Below are positions 1-6,640 of a stretch of 13,927 nucleotides of DNA, one piece after another. The notes under the pieces were generated by a model. The model saw only the letters and a list, made by a program, of their open reading frames with translations. It made no database searches and was not told where the DNA came from. Position 1 is the first letter of the stretch, and the number at the start of each line of letters is the position of its first letter. Origin of the DNA: JAYEHL01 sp041653935 (lineage in GTDB: Bacteria; Chloroflexota; Dehalococcoidia; E44-bin15); contig JBAZEO010000058.1 of NCBI GenBank assembly GCA_041653935.1, positions 1-13,927 of the forward strand. The letters are read 5' to 3'. Made by a program: the position numbers and the translations under genes.

Positions 1-2
1 GA

Positions 3-449
3 GCGGCGTTTCAATACTTGATCGAGCCGAAGCCCTCTCATATCGCACAGGTGTTGGGATATGTCACCGCCGAGGATGCAGATGGTGCGGCGCTCATTTA
101 CATTGACCGCGAGGGTCAAAACGGCGTACGAGTGTTTGAGATTGGCCGCGATGATGAAGGGGTCTATGCGAACATCGCCAAACTGAAAGAGATCGCGGCT
201 GGCAGCATACCGCCCATCCTCTCCCCGATACTGGAAAAGGTCGAACGAAAGCAATTCACAACGATCTACGTAAAGCAGCCGTGGAATTGTGACTACTGCC
301 GATACCAGGATGTTTCCTGCATCGGCGCACTGCCGTACGAGTTGCGGGCGAAAGAGATTGCCGGGCGTGTCAAGGGCGACACATACGAGCCGGAGAATGA
401 CAAGTATACGGCCATTGTGGAGGGGTTGCTATGGGCCTGCCAGTCTTAA
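3..449 (+). CDS. Cas4/RecB-like PD-(D/E)XK nuclease, C-terminal part (5' truncated)
   Basis: The reading frame is open to the left edge of the window, so the true start and the upstream catalytic D and ExK residues lie outside it. Two features point to the RecB/AddB/Cas4 nuclease group. One is a QxxxY motif (QVLGY) inside a strand-helix stretch, motif IV of that family. The other is a cysteine cluster near the C-terminus (NCDYCRYQDVSC, spaced C-x2-C-x6-C), like the C-terminal cysteines that hold an iron-sulfur cluster in Cas4 and AddB. Those usually show C-x2-C-x5-C, so the spacing here is one residue longer. The fourth cysteine would be upstream. The gene overlaps the next ATPase gene by 19 bases, and its neighbours are recombination genes. 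The likely role is a phage DNA end-resecting exonuclease (inference). The alternative is a YqaJ-like nuclease. Confidence 0.72.
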   Translation, partial: AAFQYLIEPKPSHIAQVLGYVTAEDADGAALIYIDREGQNGVRVFEIGRDDEGVYANIAKLKEIAAGSIPPILSPILEKVERKQFTTIYVKQPWNCDYCRYQDVSCIGALPYELRAKEIAGRVKGDTYEPENDKYTAIVEGLLWACQS

Positions 450-1057
450 TAATTGGAAAAAGCGGGAGCGGAAAGTCTGCCAGTCTGCGAAATTTTAAAG
501 AAAACATCGGCGTTATAAACGTTCTCGGGAAGCCGTTGCCTTTCAAAAACTCGCTTCCATGCACGATGACGGATGATTATACCAGCGTTAAGAACATGCT
601 TTTTAATTCAAAAGCCGAATCCATCGTAATTGATGATGCTGGATACTTAATGACAAACGCGTTCATGCGCGGGCATTCGCAGACGGGGGCGGGAAACGCC
701 ATATTCGCCTTTTACAACGATATCGGGGATCAATTTTGGGGGCTTATACGATTTATCGTTGACAAACTCCCGCCAGAAAAAATCGTATATTTCATTATGC
801 ACGAGGATAAGAACGACTTCGGAGACGTAAAGCCGAAGACAATCGGGAAAATGCTGGACGAAAAGGTCTGCATCGAAGGGATGTTTACGATCGTACTGCG
901 AAGCATGTTTTCGGATGGTAACCACATTTTCAAAACGCAATCGGACGGGCTTGATATTGCAAAAACGCCAATGAACATGCTTCCGGCGGAGATCGAAAAC
1001 GACTTGAAGATGGTCGATGATACTATACGTGACTACTATAATTTGGGAGGTAAATAA
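431..1057 (+). CDS. P-loop NTPase, Sak4/AAA_24-like phage recombination ATPase
   Basis: The protein has 208 residues. A Walker A motif sits at the very N-terminus (GKSGSGKS, residues 9-16) and a Walker B strand at residues 65-70 (IVIDDA). A hydrophobic strand ending in MHEDKND around residues 115-125 may be a sensor region. The size and the immediate N-terminal P-loop fit the phage AAA_24/Sak4 group, RecA-like ATPases that promote single-strand annealing together with an SSB. The start at 431 has GGAGGGG 6 bases upstream and overlaps the nuclease gene by 19 bases. The stop TAA shares one base with the ATG of the DUF669 gene. The order nuclease, ATPase, SSB supports a recombination role. A helicase-loader or other ATPase role is not excluded. 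Confidence 0.8.
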   Translation: MGLPVLIIGKSGSGKSASLRNFKENIGVINVLGKPLPFKNSLPCTMTDDYTSVKNMLFNSKAESIVIDDAGYLMTNAFMRGHSQTGAGNAIFAFYNDIGDQFWGLIRFIVDKLPPEKIVYFIMHEDKNDFGDVKPKTIGKMLDEKVCIEGMFTIVLRSMFSDGNHIFKTQSDGLDIAKTPMNMLPAEIENDLKMVDDTIRDYYNLGGK

Positions 1058-1599
1058 TGATTACGAAGCCTGAAGGATACGATCAGGCGCAGGCCATATC
1101 CGGTGAATACGAAACGCTTCCGGCGGGTGGCTATGTATGCCGAATTATGGACGCAAAAGAAACGCGTTCGCGCAAGGGAAAGCCGATGCTTGAGTTGTCG
1201 CTCGATATCGCAGAGGGAGGGTATAGGGACTTTTTTACACAGGCCTACAAGGCAAATACGCGTGATGACAAAAAATGGAGTTGCATTTATCGCCAGATGC
1301 TGACGAACGAATCGGCCGGTTTTTTAAAGGGTTTGGTTGAAGACATCGAAAAAAGCAATGGTTTTATATGGGATTTTGACGATCGTATGCTCAAAGGCAA
1401 GCTTCTCGGGATGCTCTTCCGGCGAGAAGAATATCAAAACAGAGATGGCAACATACGGCTTTCCACAAAACCGTTTCAGCCACGATCAATTCAAGTTATT
1501 CGTGAGGGAAAGTTCACGATCCCGGAAGACAAAACGCTTTATAGCGGTGGAGTAAATGAATACGAACCGCCGTCCAGCGACGACGATCTGCCGTTTTGA
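1057..1599 (+). CDS. DUF669-family phage single-strand DNA binding protein
   Basis: The protein has 180 residues. The N-terminal stretch (GEYETLPAGGYVCRI, then a GKPMLELSLDI strand) and the later F-x-TQAYK segment match phage DUF669 proteins, which act as SSB-like proteins in recombination modules. The last residues are strongly acidic and end in aromatic DDDLPF, matching the acidic tip (DDDIPF) by which bacterial SSBs bind partner proteins. That tail is a direct sequence observation; the binding role is inferred. GGGAGG precedes the ATG, which shares one base with the previous stop codon. It would coat single strands and load the adjacent ATPase and replication proteins. Confidence 0.82.
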   Translation: MITKPEGYDQAQAISGEYETLPAGGYVCRIMDAKETRSRKGKPMLELSLDIAEGGYRDFFTQAYKANTRDDKKWSCIYRQMLTNESAGFLKGLVEDIEKSNGFIWDFDDRMLKGKLLGMLFRREEYQNRDGNIRLSTKPFQPRSIQVIREGKFTIPEDKTLYSGGVNEYEPPSSDDDLPF

Positions 1600-1904
1600 G
1601 CAAGCGAGCGAAGGCTTGCGACATACCGCCCAAAGTAAGGCGGGTGGTGCACGAGCGGGATAGCGGGCTTAGCATCATATCTGGGCGGCCTGGTATCCCA
1701 AACGCACACTATATCCCGAGATCGGCTGGCGGTCTCGGGATAGAGCAAAACATCGTAACGCTCACTCTGGAGGAACATCACGACTACGACAACGGCGGCA
1801 AGCGCAAGGAGTACGGGGAGAAAATACGGGCGTACCTTATGAGCAAATATCCCGGCTGGGACGAAAGCAAACTGATATACCGGAGATACGACTATGGTAT
1901 TTAA
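1596..1904 (+). CDS. HNH-like protein lacking the zinc-knuckle cysteines
   Basis: The protein has 102 residues and starts at a TTG that overlaps the preceding TGA by two bases. The HNH core is present: AHYIPRSAGGLGIEQNIVTL followed by EHHDYDNG, giving His38, Asn52 and His61. The two CxxC pairs that normally bind structural zinc in this phage family are absent. The places expected to read CIIC and CLEC read SIIS (residues 26-29) and TLEE (57-60). Two of the substitutions (AGC and TCT serine codons) are one base away from cysteine codons. The catalytic core is otherwise clean, with no stop or frameshift. It may be a natural zinc-less subfamily, a protein that folds without metal, or a non-cutting derivative. 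The TTG start has no strong ribosome binding site and probably relies on translational coupling. Confidence 0.78.
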   Translation: MSKRAKACDIPPKVRRVVHERDSGLSIISGRPGIPNAHYIPRSAGGLGIEQNIVTLTLEEHHDYDNGGKRKEYGEKIRAYLMSKYPGWDESKLIYRRYDYGI

Positions 1905-2448
1905 CGTCACGCAAAAGCCGCAACTACTCGGCAACATCCTGCTCGTACCAATCGAAAACTGCGAGGGCGCGCAACTGCTTTTGAACGACTACACGGACAA
2001 GCCCCACACATGCGAGATACGGGAGAAGAAAGCGAAGCGCTCCCTCGAAGCGAACGGGTACATGTGGGCGTTGTGTGCGGAAATATCAAAGGTGTTGAGC
2101 AATGAATCGCCTACCAGCAAGGAGGACGTTTACCGCCGCGCCGTGAGGGATGGGAACTGCTATTACCCTGTCCCGGTGAAGAGCGAGGCCGTGGCGCATT
2201 ATCAAAAAATATGGTCCTCGAACGGTATCGGGTGGTTCGCGGAAGAAGCGTATAAATCAAAAACTCTTGAGGGATACACGACGCTCCATGCTTACTACGG
2301 ATCAAGCGAGTACAACACGACCGAAATGTGGCAACTAATCAGGATCATACAAGACGAGGCGCAATCGATGGGGGTTGAGACGCGCACCCCGGCAGAGCTT
2401 GAAAGCATGATGAGCGCGTGGGACAAAGCGGTAAAGAGAAACGCGTAG
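1894..2448 (+). CDS. NinB-like recombination protein (lambda Orf-type family, tentative)
   Basis: The protein has 184 residues. The segment KKAKRSLEANGYMWALC (residues 45-61), followed by a helix and YRRAVRDG, resembles the (K)R-x-x-x-Q/N-A-x-x-W start of NinB/Orf proteins. The phrase WSSNGIGWFAEE and the later YYGSSEYNT-T-EM-LI segment belong to a family common in Firmicutes phages next to SSB and DnaD-like genes. NinB/Orf in lambda assists Red recombination and binds DNA, and a similar recombination-mediator role is inferred here. The gene overlaps the HNH gene by 11 bases and has GGAGA about 8 bases before the ATG. The family match is by eye and the name is tentative. Confidence 0.55.
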   Translation: MVFNVTQKPQLLGNILLVPIENCEGAQLLLNDYTDKPHTCEIREKKAKRSLEANGYMWALCAEISKVLSNESPTSKEDVYRRAVRDGNCYYPVPVKSEAVAHYQKIWSSNGIGWFAEEAYKSKTLEGYTTLHAYYGSSEYNTTEMWQLIRIIQDEAQSMGVETRTPAELESMMSAWDKAVKRNA

Positions 2449-2457
2449 GGGGCAACT

Positions 2458-3363
2458 ATGGCGAGACCGACTAAAGAAGGCGTTGACTATTTCTCGCATG
2501 ACGTTGACGCGTGCAACAAAAAAACAATGATGATCCTCGAATCTCGCTTCGGAAACGATGGGTATGCATTCTGGTTCAAGTTGCTTGAAATCTTGGGCGC
2601 ATCTGCAACGCTTAGTTATCGAACCGACAGTGATGATGATTGGTTAGTTCTCGTCACGAAAACCAGGGTTACCGAAGCGGTTGCGTTTGAAATACTAGAT
2701 TTGCTTGCCAGGCTGGGAGCAATCGACCCTGACTTGTGGGAGCATCGTATCATATGGGTGCAAAAACTCGTTGATCGCATAGCTCCGGTTTACGAAAAGC
2801 GCAAAGCGTTAATTCCACAGAAACCCGAGTTACCGGAGCGTAAACCGAATAAGCGCAACGAAAACGCGGGTTATGGTGGGGATTCCGGGGCGATAAGTAC
2901 ACAAAGTAAAGTAAAGGAAAGTAAAGTAAAGGAAAGTAAAGATATATGCGCACCTGACGGCGCGCCGGATGCTAACCCCCCAACGAAAAAAGAGATTGAA
3001 GCACTTTTCGAACGGCTCTGGTCACTATACCCACGCAAACGCGGGAAAGGGCAAGTGAAGGATGCGGCAAAACGCCGTCTTGCCGAGGTGGGCGAAGATC
3101 ACATGACGCGCTGCATCGACCGGTTCAAGGCCGACATGAAAGCACAGGGCCGCGCGATGGACACATACCCGTACGGCAGCACATTTTTCAACAGCGGCTT
3201 CGTGGATTATCTGGATCACGAATATACGCCCCATGAAGTACGCGCCGGACCGCGTAAGAAACTGGACGGTCTGCAATACGACCAGCGACCACCGGAGGAT
3301 AGCGGTTTAGACAGAGACTTTGATGATCTGGAAATTAAACAAAAAGGGGGTAAAGAAGATTAG
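2458..3363 (+). CDS. Phage replisome organizer (Lin1244/Lin1753-type N-terminal domain, DnaD-like)
   Basis: The protein has 301 residues. The N-terminal domain (about 5-110), with DYFSHDVDACNKK and GYAFWFKLLEILG, matches the winged-helix Lin1244/Lin1753 (DUF4373) domain of phage replication initiators. A low-complexity charged linker (about 112-175) contains the repeat SKVKESKVKESK, encoded by a 15-bp tandem repeat. The C-terminal domain (about 180-253) has FERLWSLYPRKRGKGQ and YGSTFFNSGFVDYLD, a typical replisome-organizer ending. GGGGGC precedes the ATG. Proteins of this type bind the phage origin, often inside their own gene, and recruit the host helicase loader. The gene directly follows the recombination module. 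The acidic tail overlaps the next gene by about 41 bases. Confidence 0.82.
   Translation: MARPTKEGVDYFSHDVDACNKKTMMILESRFGNDGYAFWFKLLEILGASATLSYRTDSDDDWLVLVTKTRVTEAVAFEILDLLARLGAIDPDLWEHRIIWVQKLVDRIAPVYEKRKALIPQKPELPERKPNKRNENAGYGGDSGAISTQSKVKESKVKESKDICAPDGAPDANPPTKKEIEALFERLWSLYPRKRGKGQVKDAAKRRLAEVGEDHMTRCIDRFKADMKAQGRAMDTYPYGSTFFNSGFVDYLDHEYTPHEVRAGPRKKLDGLQYDQRPPEDSGLDRDFDDLEIKQKGGKED
2903..2941 (+). repeat. 15-bp tandem repeat, 2.6 copies, inside the replisome organizer gene
   Basis: The unit AAAGTAAAGTAAAGG runs at 2903-2917 and again without change at 2918-2932. A partial copy (AAAGTAAAG) follows at 2933-2941. It encodes the linker repeat K-V-K-E-S. The purine-rich, AT-rich repeats interrupt an otherwise mixed-composition gene. 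Short direct repeats inside an initiator gene are a common place for a phage replication origin, but no DnaA box or melting region was recognised, so an origin role is only a suggestion. Simple slippage expansion of a flexible linker is the plain alternative. Confidence 0.9.
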
Positions 3364-3934
3364 AACGGTGTGTATTATAATCATAACCATCACGGTCGTA
3401 ATGCTGATCGTGGCGGTGAACATGACGGGTGATGCACGGGAGGCGGCGGCAACGGTAATGGCGACCATAAAACCCACACCAGAGCCAACAGGCAAACCGA
3501 CCGCGACAGCAAAACCCACACTGAAGCCGACAAAACGAACGACACCGAAGCAGACAAAAACCGTTACAAAATCCACGCCAAAACCCACCGCAAAAGCCAT
3601 TTCAATGTCCGACCTCGACCTGCTCGCCCGGTTGGTACATCAAGAGGCGAGGGGGTGCAGCGACGAGGTGCAGTTGCTCATTGCGAACGTAGTTATCAAC
3701 CGCGTGAACGATCCCAGGTTCCCGGACACGATCCGGGGCGTGATCTATCAGCGCGGGCAGTATTCCGGCGCGGGTAGCCTCGGGTCGGTGCGCCCGAATG
3801 AAGATTGTGTGGAAAACGCTCGGCGGGTGCTGGAGGGGGAACGGTTCTGCCCAGCGAAGGTGGTATGGCAGAGCGAATCGCGGCAGGGGAAGCATTTGTG
3901 GAAACGAGTTGGGAATCAATACTTTTGCTACTAG
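3323..3934 (+). CDS. Membrane-anchored SleB-type cell-wall hydrolase (Hydrolase_2)
   Basis: The protein has 203 residues from the ATG at 3323 (a TTG at 3320 is equally open). A basic N-terminus (KLNKKGVKKIR) precedes one hydrophobic segment at about residues 16-32, which looks like a signal anchor. A Pro/Thr/Lys linker (about 49-92) with repeated K-P-T units follows, and then a SleB/CwlJ hydrolase domain from about 97 to the end. The domain shows LARLVHQEARG with the expected catalytic Glu at 108, then NVVINRVNDPRFP, VIYQRGQYSG and the closing GNQYFCY, so it looks complete. It should act outside the membrane on peptidoglycan glycan strands. An internal GTG at 3368 is possible, but it would remove the positive charges before the membrane segment. 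The gene sits between replication genes and accessory genes with no holin next to it, which is odd for a lysis protein. Confidence 0.78.
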   Translation: MIWKLNKKGVKKIRTVCIIIITITVVMLIVAVNMTGDAREAAATVMATIKPTPEPTGKPTATAKPTLKPTKRTTPKQTKTVTKSTPKPTAKAISMSDLDLLARLVHQEARGCSDEVQLLIANVVINRVNDPRFPDTIRGVIYQRGQYSGAGSLGSVRPNEDCVENARRVLEGERFCPAKVVWQSESRQGKHLWKRVGNQYFCY

Positions 3935-3948
3935 GGGGAGGGGAATCG

Positions 3949-4767
3949 GTGAAATACGTTGTATGTTTTAGCGGCGGTCACGCGTCTGCCGTTACCGCAA
4001 TAGAAGCGGTGCGCAGGCACGGTAAAGATAACGTTGTACTGTTGAACCATGATATATCAAGCAAGGTTGAGCATGCCGATATAAAACGGTTTAAGCGTGA
4101 AGTTTCGGGTTACTTAGATGTGCCAATCACATATGCGAATGCGGAGAATTTCGAGGAAATGACACCGTTGGCAACTATTCGTAAGCTTGGACAGTTTACA
4201 TGCCCAAGCAACCATCAAGTGTTATGCACGTATTACCTAAAAACAAAACCATTCCACGAATGGCTAAAGCAAAACCACCCCGCCAGCTTTGACGATCCAT
4301 GCAAAAACATAACAATCCTGTATGGTTTCGATAAAGGCGAGGAATCCAGGATGATAAGGCGGTCGGGTGTGCTAGGGGCTATGGGATATAAGACGGATTA
4401 TCCAATAGCGTTATGGGGAAAGACGATACGCAACACAATGGAGATGGGCATTAAGCCACCTAAAACATACAAGGTATTTCGTCATGCAAATTGCATAGGC
4501 TGCCTAAAAGCAGGGATGCAGCACTGGTATGTGACTTATTGCTTAAGACCGGACGTTTTTAGCGAGGCTAAAGAACTCGAACAAGAACTCGGATATAGCA
4601 TAATTAACGAACATTACTTGAGTGATTTGGAAGAGAGATTTAAGGACACGCAAGCAAAAGGCGTTTGCCCAAACGACACCGAAAACGGAAACGCGTTTTG
4701 GGCAAGGGTGAGTAAAGTTATTCCAGATCAACAGAATTTTCTCCCGTGCGATTGCGCCGTGTTATAG
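3949..4767 (+). CDS. PAPS reductase-like PP-loop protein with a variant loop
   Basis: The frame is open from 3805, but the good start is GTG 3949, with GGGGGAGGGG 5 bases upstream, giving 272 residues. The beginning (KYVVCFSGGHASA) is a PP-loop ATP-pyrophosphatase motif at residues 8-14. The canonical form is SGGxDS, and here the Asp is replaced by Ala. The following strand LLNHDIS, then CTYYLKTKPFHEWL and YGFDKGEESRMIRR, fit the PAPS reductase/DndC-like family as found in phages. A cysteine pair CIGC in the C-terminal half and a final CDC could bind metal or carry sulfur. Known relatives activate a substrate by adenylation, for sulfate reduction or for tRNA or DNA sulfur modification. The phage substrate is unknown. 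Confidence 0.7.
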   Translation: MKYVVCFSGGHASAVTAIEAVRRHGKDNVVLLNHDISSKVEHADIKRFKREVSGYLDVPITYANAENFEEMTPLATIRKLGQFTCPSNHQVLCTYYLKTKPFHEWLKQNHPASFDDPCKNITILYGFDKGEESRMIRRSGVLGAMGYKTDYPIALWGKTIRNTMEMGIKPPKTYKVFRHANCIGCLKAGMQHWYVTYCLRPDVFSEAKELEQELGYSIINEHYLSDLEERFKDTQAKGVCPNDTENGNAFWARVSKVIPDQQNFLPCDCAVL

Positions 4768-4828
4768 AGCGAGTTTAGGCAGGGCCGGGGCCTGTGGCGT
4801 AAGGGAACGATGAAAGGGAGGTAAACCA

Positions 4829-5521
4829 ATGAAAGGTAAAATCTGCATGACCGACGATGTGCGGGCGATACTGGACGGCAGGAAGACGATGTTTCGGGAG
4901 CCGTTAAAGCCGCAGCCGACAATCGACTTATCGGAATCGCACCAAGTTAGTATTCCGTGCAATAAGGCCGGGGCAACGTTAATAAAATTTTTGACTATTG
5001 ATAGTTACATCAAGCATAAATCGCCATACCACCCCGGCGACATCATCTACGTGCGGGAGGCGTGGTACGAGGGCGAGAATTTCTACGGATACAAAGCGGA
5101 TTTTGACGACGAAACAATGAAAATCGGCAAAGCGGTGGGGATATTTCGTTCCCCTGCAATCATGCCCCGCGAGGCGGCACGAATCTTCCTGCGCGTGACG
5201 GACGTGCGGGTGGAGCGGGTGCAGGAGATAACGGCAGAGGGTGTATGGAGAGAGGGCATAAATGTGGGCGATGTGCCTGAACAAAACATACACAAATTAG
5301 TGGTCGGGATAAAAGACTGGGATAAATTAAGCGATGAACGAAAGAACGAATACTTCGAGGGTTGGGCAAGAACGCACTATATAAAGTGCATTGACAAGGT
5401 AGAGAAAGCAAACAGGGCGTATATTGCTGGTTGGAACGCCCGCTACCCCAACTATCCGTATGAATCAAACCCGTGGACGGTGGGGGGCACGTTCGAGCAG
5501 ACGAAGGAGGGGTTAGGGTGA
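4829..5521 (+). CDS. ASCH-like phage protein of unknown function
   Basis: The protein has 230 residues, with GGAGGT placed just before ATG 4829. The order of motifs is typical of a widespread phage family related to the ASCH/PUA-like fold. They are an N-terminal AILDGRKT (residues 13-20), HPGDIIYVREAWY (68-80), MPREAARIFLRVTDVRVERVQEI (about 112-134) and a C-terminal GWNARYP followed by NPW. In many relatives the text after GRKT reads TRR-x-IKP; here it reads MFREPLKP. ASCH domains bind RNA or nucleotides, but no activity is established for this phage branch. It ends in a GTGA overlap with the next gene, so the two are probably co-translated. Confidence 0.65.
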   Translation: MKGKICMTDDVRAILDGRKTMFREPLKPQPTIDLSESHQVSIPCNKAGATLIKFLTIDSYIKHKSPYHPGDIIYVREAWYEGENFYGYKADFDDETMKIGKAVGIFRSPAIMPREAARIFLRVTDVRVERVQEITAEGVWREGINVGDVPEQNIHKLVVGIKDWDKLSDERKNEYFEGWARTHYIKCIDKVEKANRAYIAGWNARYPNYPYESNPWTVGGTFEQTKEGLG

Positions 5522-6033
5522 ATAAGTTACAGGAATTGCTTGCAAAGTTCCGAAACGACCCGGATTGGAACACCGAGAACCGCGACGGCACGCACAGATT
5601 TGACAAGGAAGTTCTGTGGATTGAATCCATGTTTAAGGACTACGCCGAAAAACTCAACATGCCGCTGGACAAGGTTGTCGATTTGATTGAGGGTAAACGC
5701 ACTTATTCGTGGCCGAACTACTATCAACCCGCGAACTTCCCCGCCTTTGACAGCAAGGGTCTAGTCGGCGTATTTGAAACGTTCGATTCTTTCAAACAGC
5801 ATGCTAAGGCAAATTACAAAGGCTTCAAGTGCGGAGCGTGTGGTAACGTCGGGAGCCACCCGCAGGAATGCATACACAGAATCGAAAAAGACGGCAAGTG
5901 CGATTGGACCGCCTACGGACTGTTTAAGTCTGGTTATTCAGTAATTATTCTTGAGGACGGATTGAAAGCAATCTCGATATTTGAGCCGGTTATGAAGGAT
6001 GGCTCGGCGGCGAAGGAAGGTGCGGCGGAATGA
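5518..6033 (+). CDS. Hypothetical phage protein with four-cysteine zinc-ribbon-like motif
   Basis: The frame is open from 5473, but GTG 5518 has GGAGGGG just upstream and a 4-base overlap with the previous stop, giving 171 residues. The N-terminal half is helical and charged. In the C-terminal half, Cys105, Cys108, Cys118 and Cys128 (KCGACG, then QEC, then KCDW) form a plausible zinc-binding set, followed by AYGLFKSGY. This layout, a short stem then a zinc ribbon then CDW-x-AYGLF, is familiar from uncharacterised phage proteins. No enzymatic motif is seen. The gene overlaps the next one by 4 bases. Confidence 0.6.
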   Translation: MNKLQELLAKFRNDPDWNTENRDGTHRFDKEVLWIESMFKDYAEKLNMPLDKVVDLIEGKRTYSWPNYYQPANFPAFDSKGLVGVFETFDSFKQHAKANYKGFKCGACGNVGSHPQECIHRIEKDGKCDWTAYGLFKSGYSVIILEDGLKAISIFEPVMKDGSAAKEGAAE

Positions 6034-6620
6034 ATACGGGAAAGGCGATAAGACAATTTGAGGAATTTAAGAAAAATGGATACGGTCATTCGTTCTTGCC
6101 ATCGACAGGAAGCATCGAAGCGGCCATCTTCGCTCTTCGCGCCCAGCAGGAACGGGAGAAGGGGTGCGAGTATTGCGAAATAGCAGAGCATAACGAGGGC
6201 GTTTTGCCTGTGGAAAAAGATACGATGTGCGGACTGAAATTAAATTACTGCCCCATGTGTGGACGTAAACTCGAACCAAAGGAGGGGGGCAAGGTGAAAA
6301 CAAAACGAACCGTAAATGGGATCGAACTTCTCGGGCAAAGAGGGATAACGTTTGAGGGCGTGTTTAATCTATCTATCAGGCAGCAAATCAATGTTGCCGC
6401 GATAGCAATGGCAGCAAAGGCCTCATGGATGAGCGATAAGGGATGTCCGCGTACCTATGGGCTTTCTGATCCTTTTACAAGAGAAAAGAAAAAGAATTAT
6501 CCAAAAGGAAGCCATGCTTGCGCGCTATTTCAGGTGGGAAGCGGATGCGAGGGATGCTGGCGGTGCGCGCTAAAAGAGAGGTACCCGATGAGCCAAGACC
6601 ATGAACCAAAGGAAAAGTGA
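6030..6620 (+). CDS. Two-part cysteine-rich phage protein (zinc ribbon plus second Cys domain)
   Basis: The protein has 196 residues and starts in an ATGA overlap. The first part (1-88) contains the segment LRAQQERE and a zinc-ribbon pattern, CEYC (46-49) and YCPMCGRKLEPK (Cys74, Cys77). Small phage proteins with this ribbon usually end shortly after CGRKL. The second part (89-196) begins at a valine GTG codon with an excellent ribosome binding site upstream. It carries its own cysteines (139, 164, 173, 176, 179, including CEGCWRC) and ends in DHEPKEK. It may be one protein, a fusion of two genes, or one gene with an internal translation start giving a 108-residue product. No function is recognised. 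Confidence 0.6.
   Translation: MNTGKAIRQFEEFKKNGYGHSFLPSTGSIEAAIFALRAQQEREKGCEYCEIAEHNEGVLPVEKDTMCGLKLNYCPMCGRKLEPKEGGKVKTKRTVNGIELLGQRGITFEGVFNLSIRQQINVAAIAMAAKASWMSDKGCPRTYGLSDPFTREKKKNYPKGSHACALFQVGSGCEGCWRCALKERYPMSQDHEPKEK
6281..6296 (+). promoter_or_regulatory. Strong internal ribosome binding site and GTG start within the 6030-6620 gene
   Basis: GGAGGGGGG at 6281-6289 stands 4 bases before an in-frame GTG at 6294. It is as strong as the ribosome binding sites of the real genes around it. It falls exactly at the junction between the zinc-ribbon half and the second half of the frame. Initiation here would give a separate protein from 6294 to 6620. Use of this start is inferred only. Confidence 0.5.
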
Positions 6621-6640
6621 TGCGAGGGGGAGGGGTAGGG

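Noticed and set aside
3805..3948. Upstream extension of the PP-loop gene to an ATG at 3805
   Set aside because: This part overlaps the SleB hydrolase gene in another frame, and the GTG at 3949 has a strong ribosome binding site and starts just before the PP-loop.
4780..4794. GC-rich inverted repeat CAGG...CCTG between two genes
   Set aside because: The stem is only 4 bp and no T-run follows, so it is not supported as a terminator.
5160..5630. Long minus-strand open frame (156 codons)
   Set aside because: It lies opposite the ASCH-like and zinc-ribbon genes, has a low-complexity Ser/Pro composition and no ribosome binding site context; it is a shadow frame.
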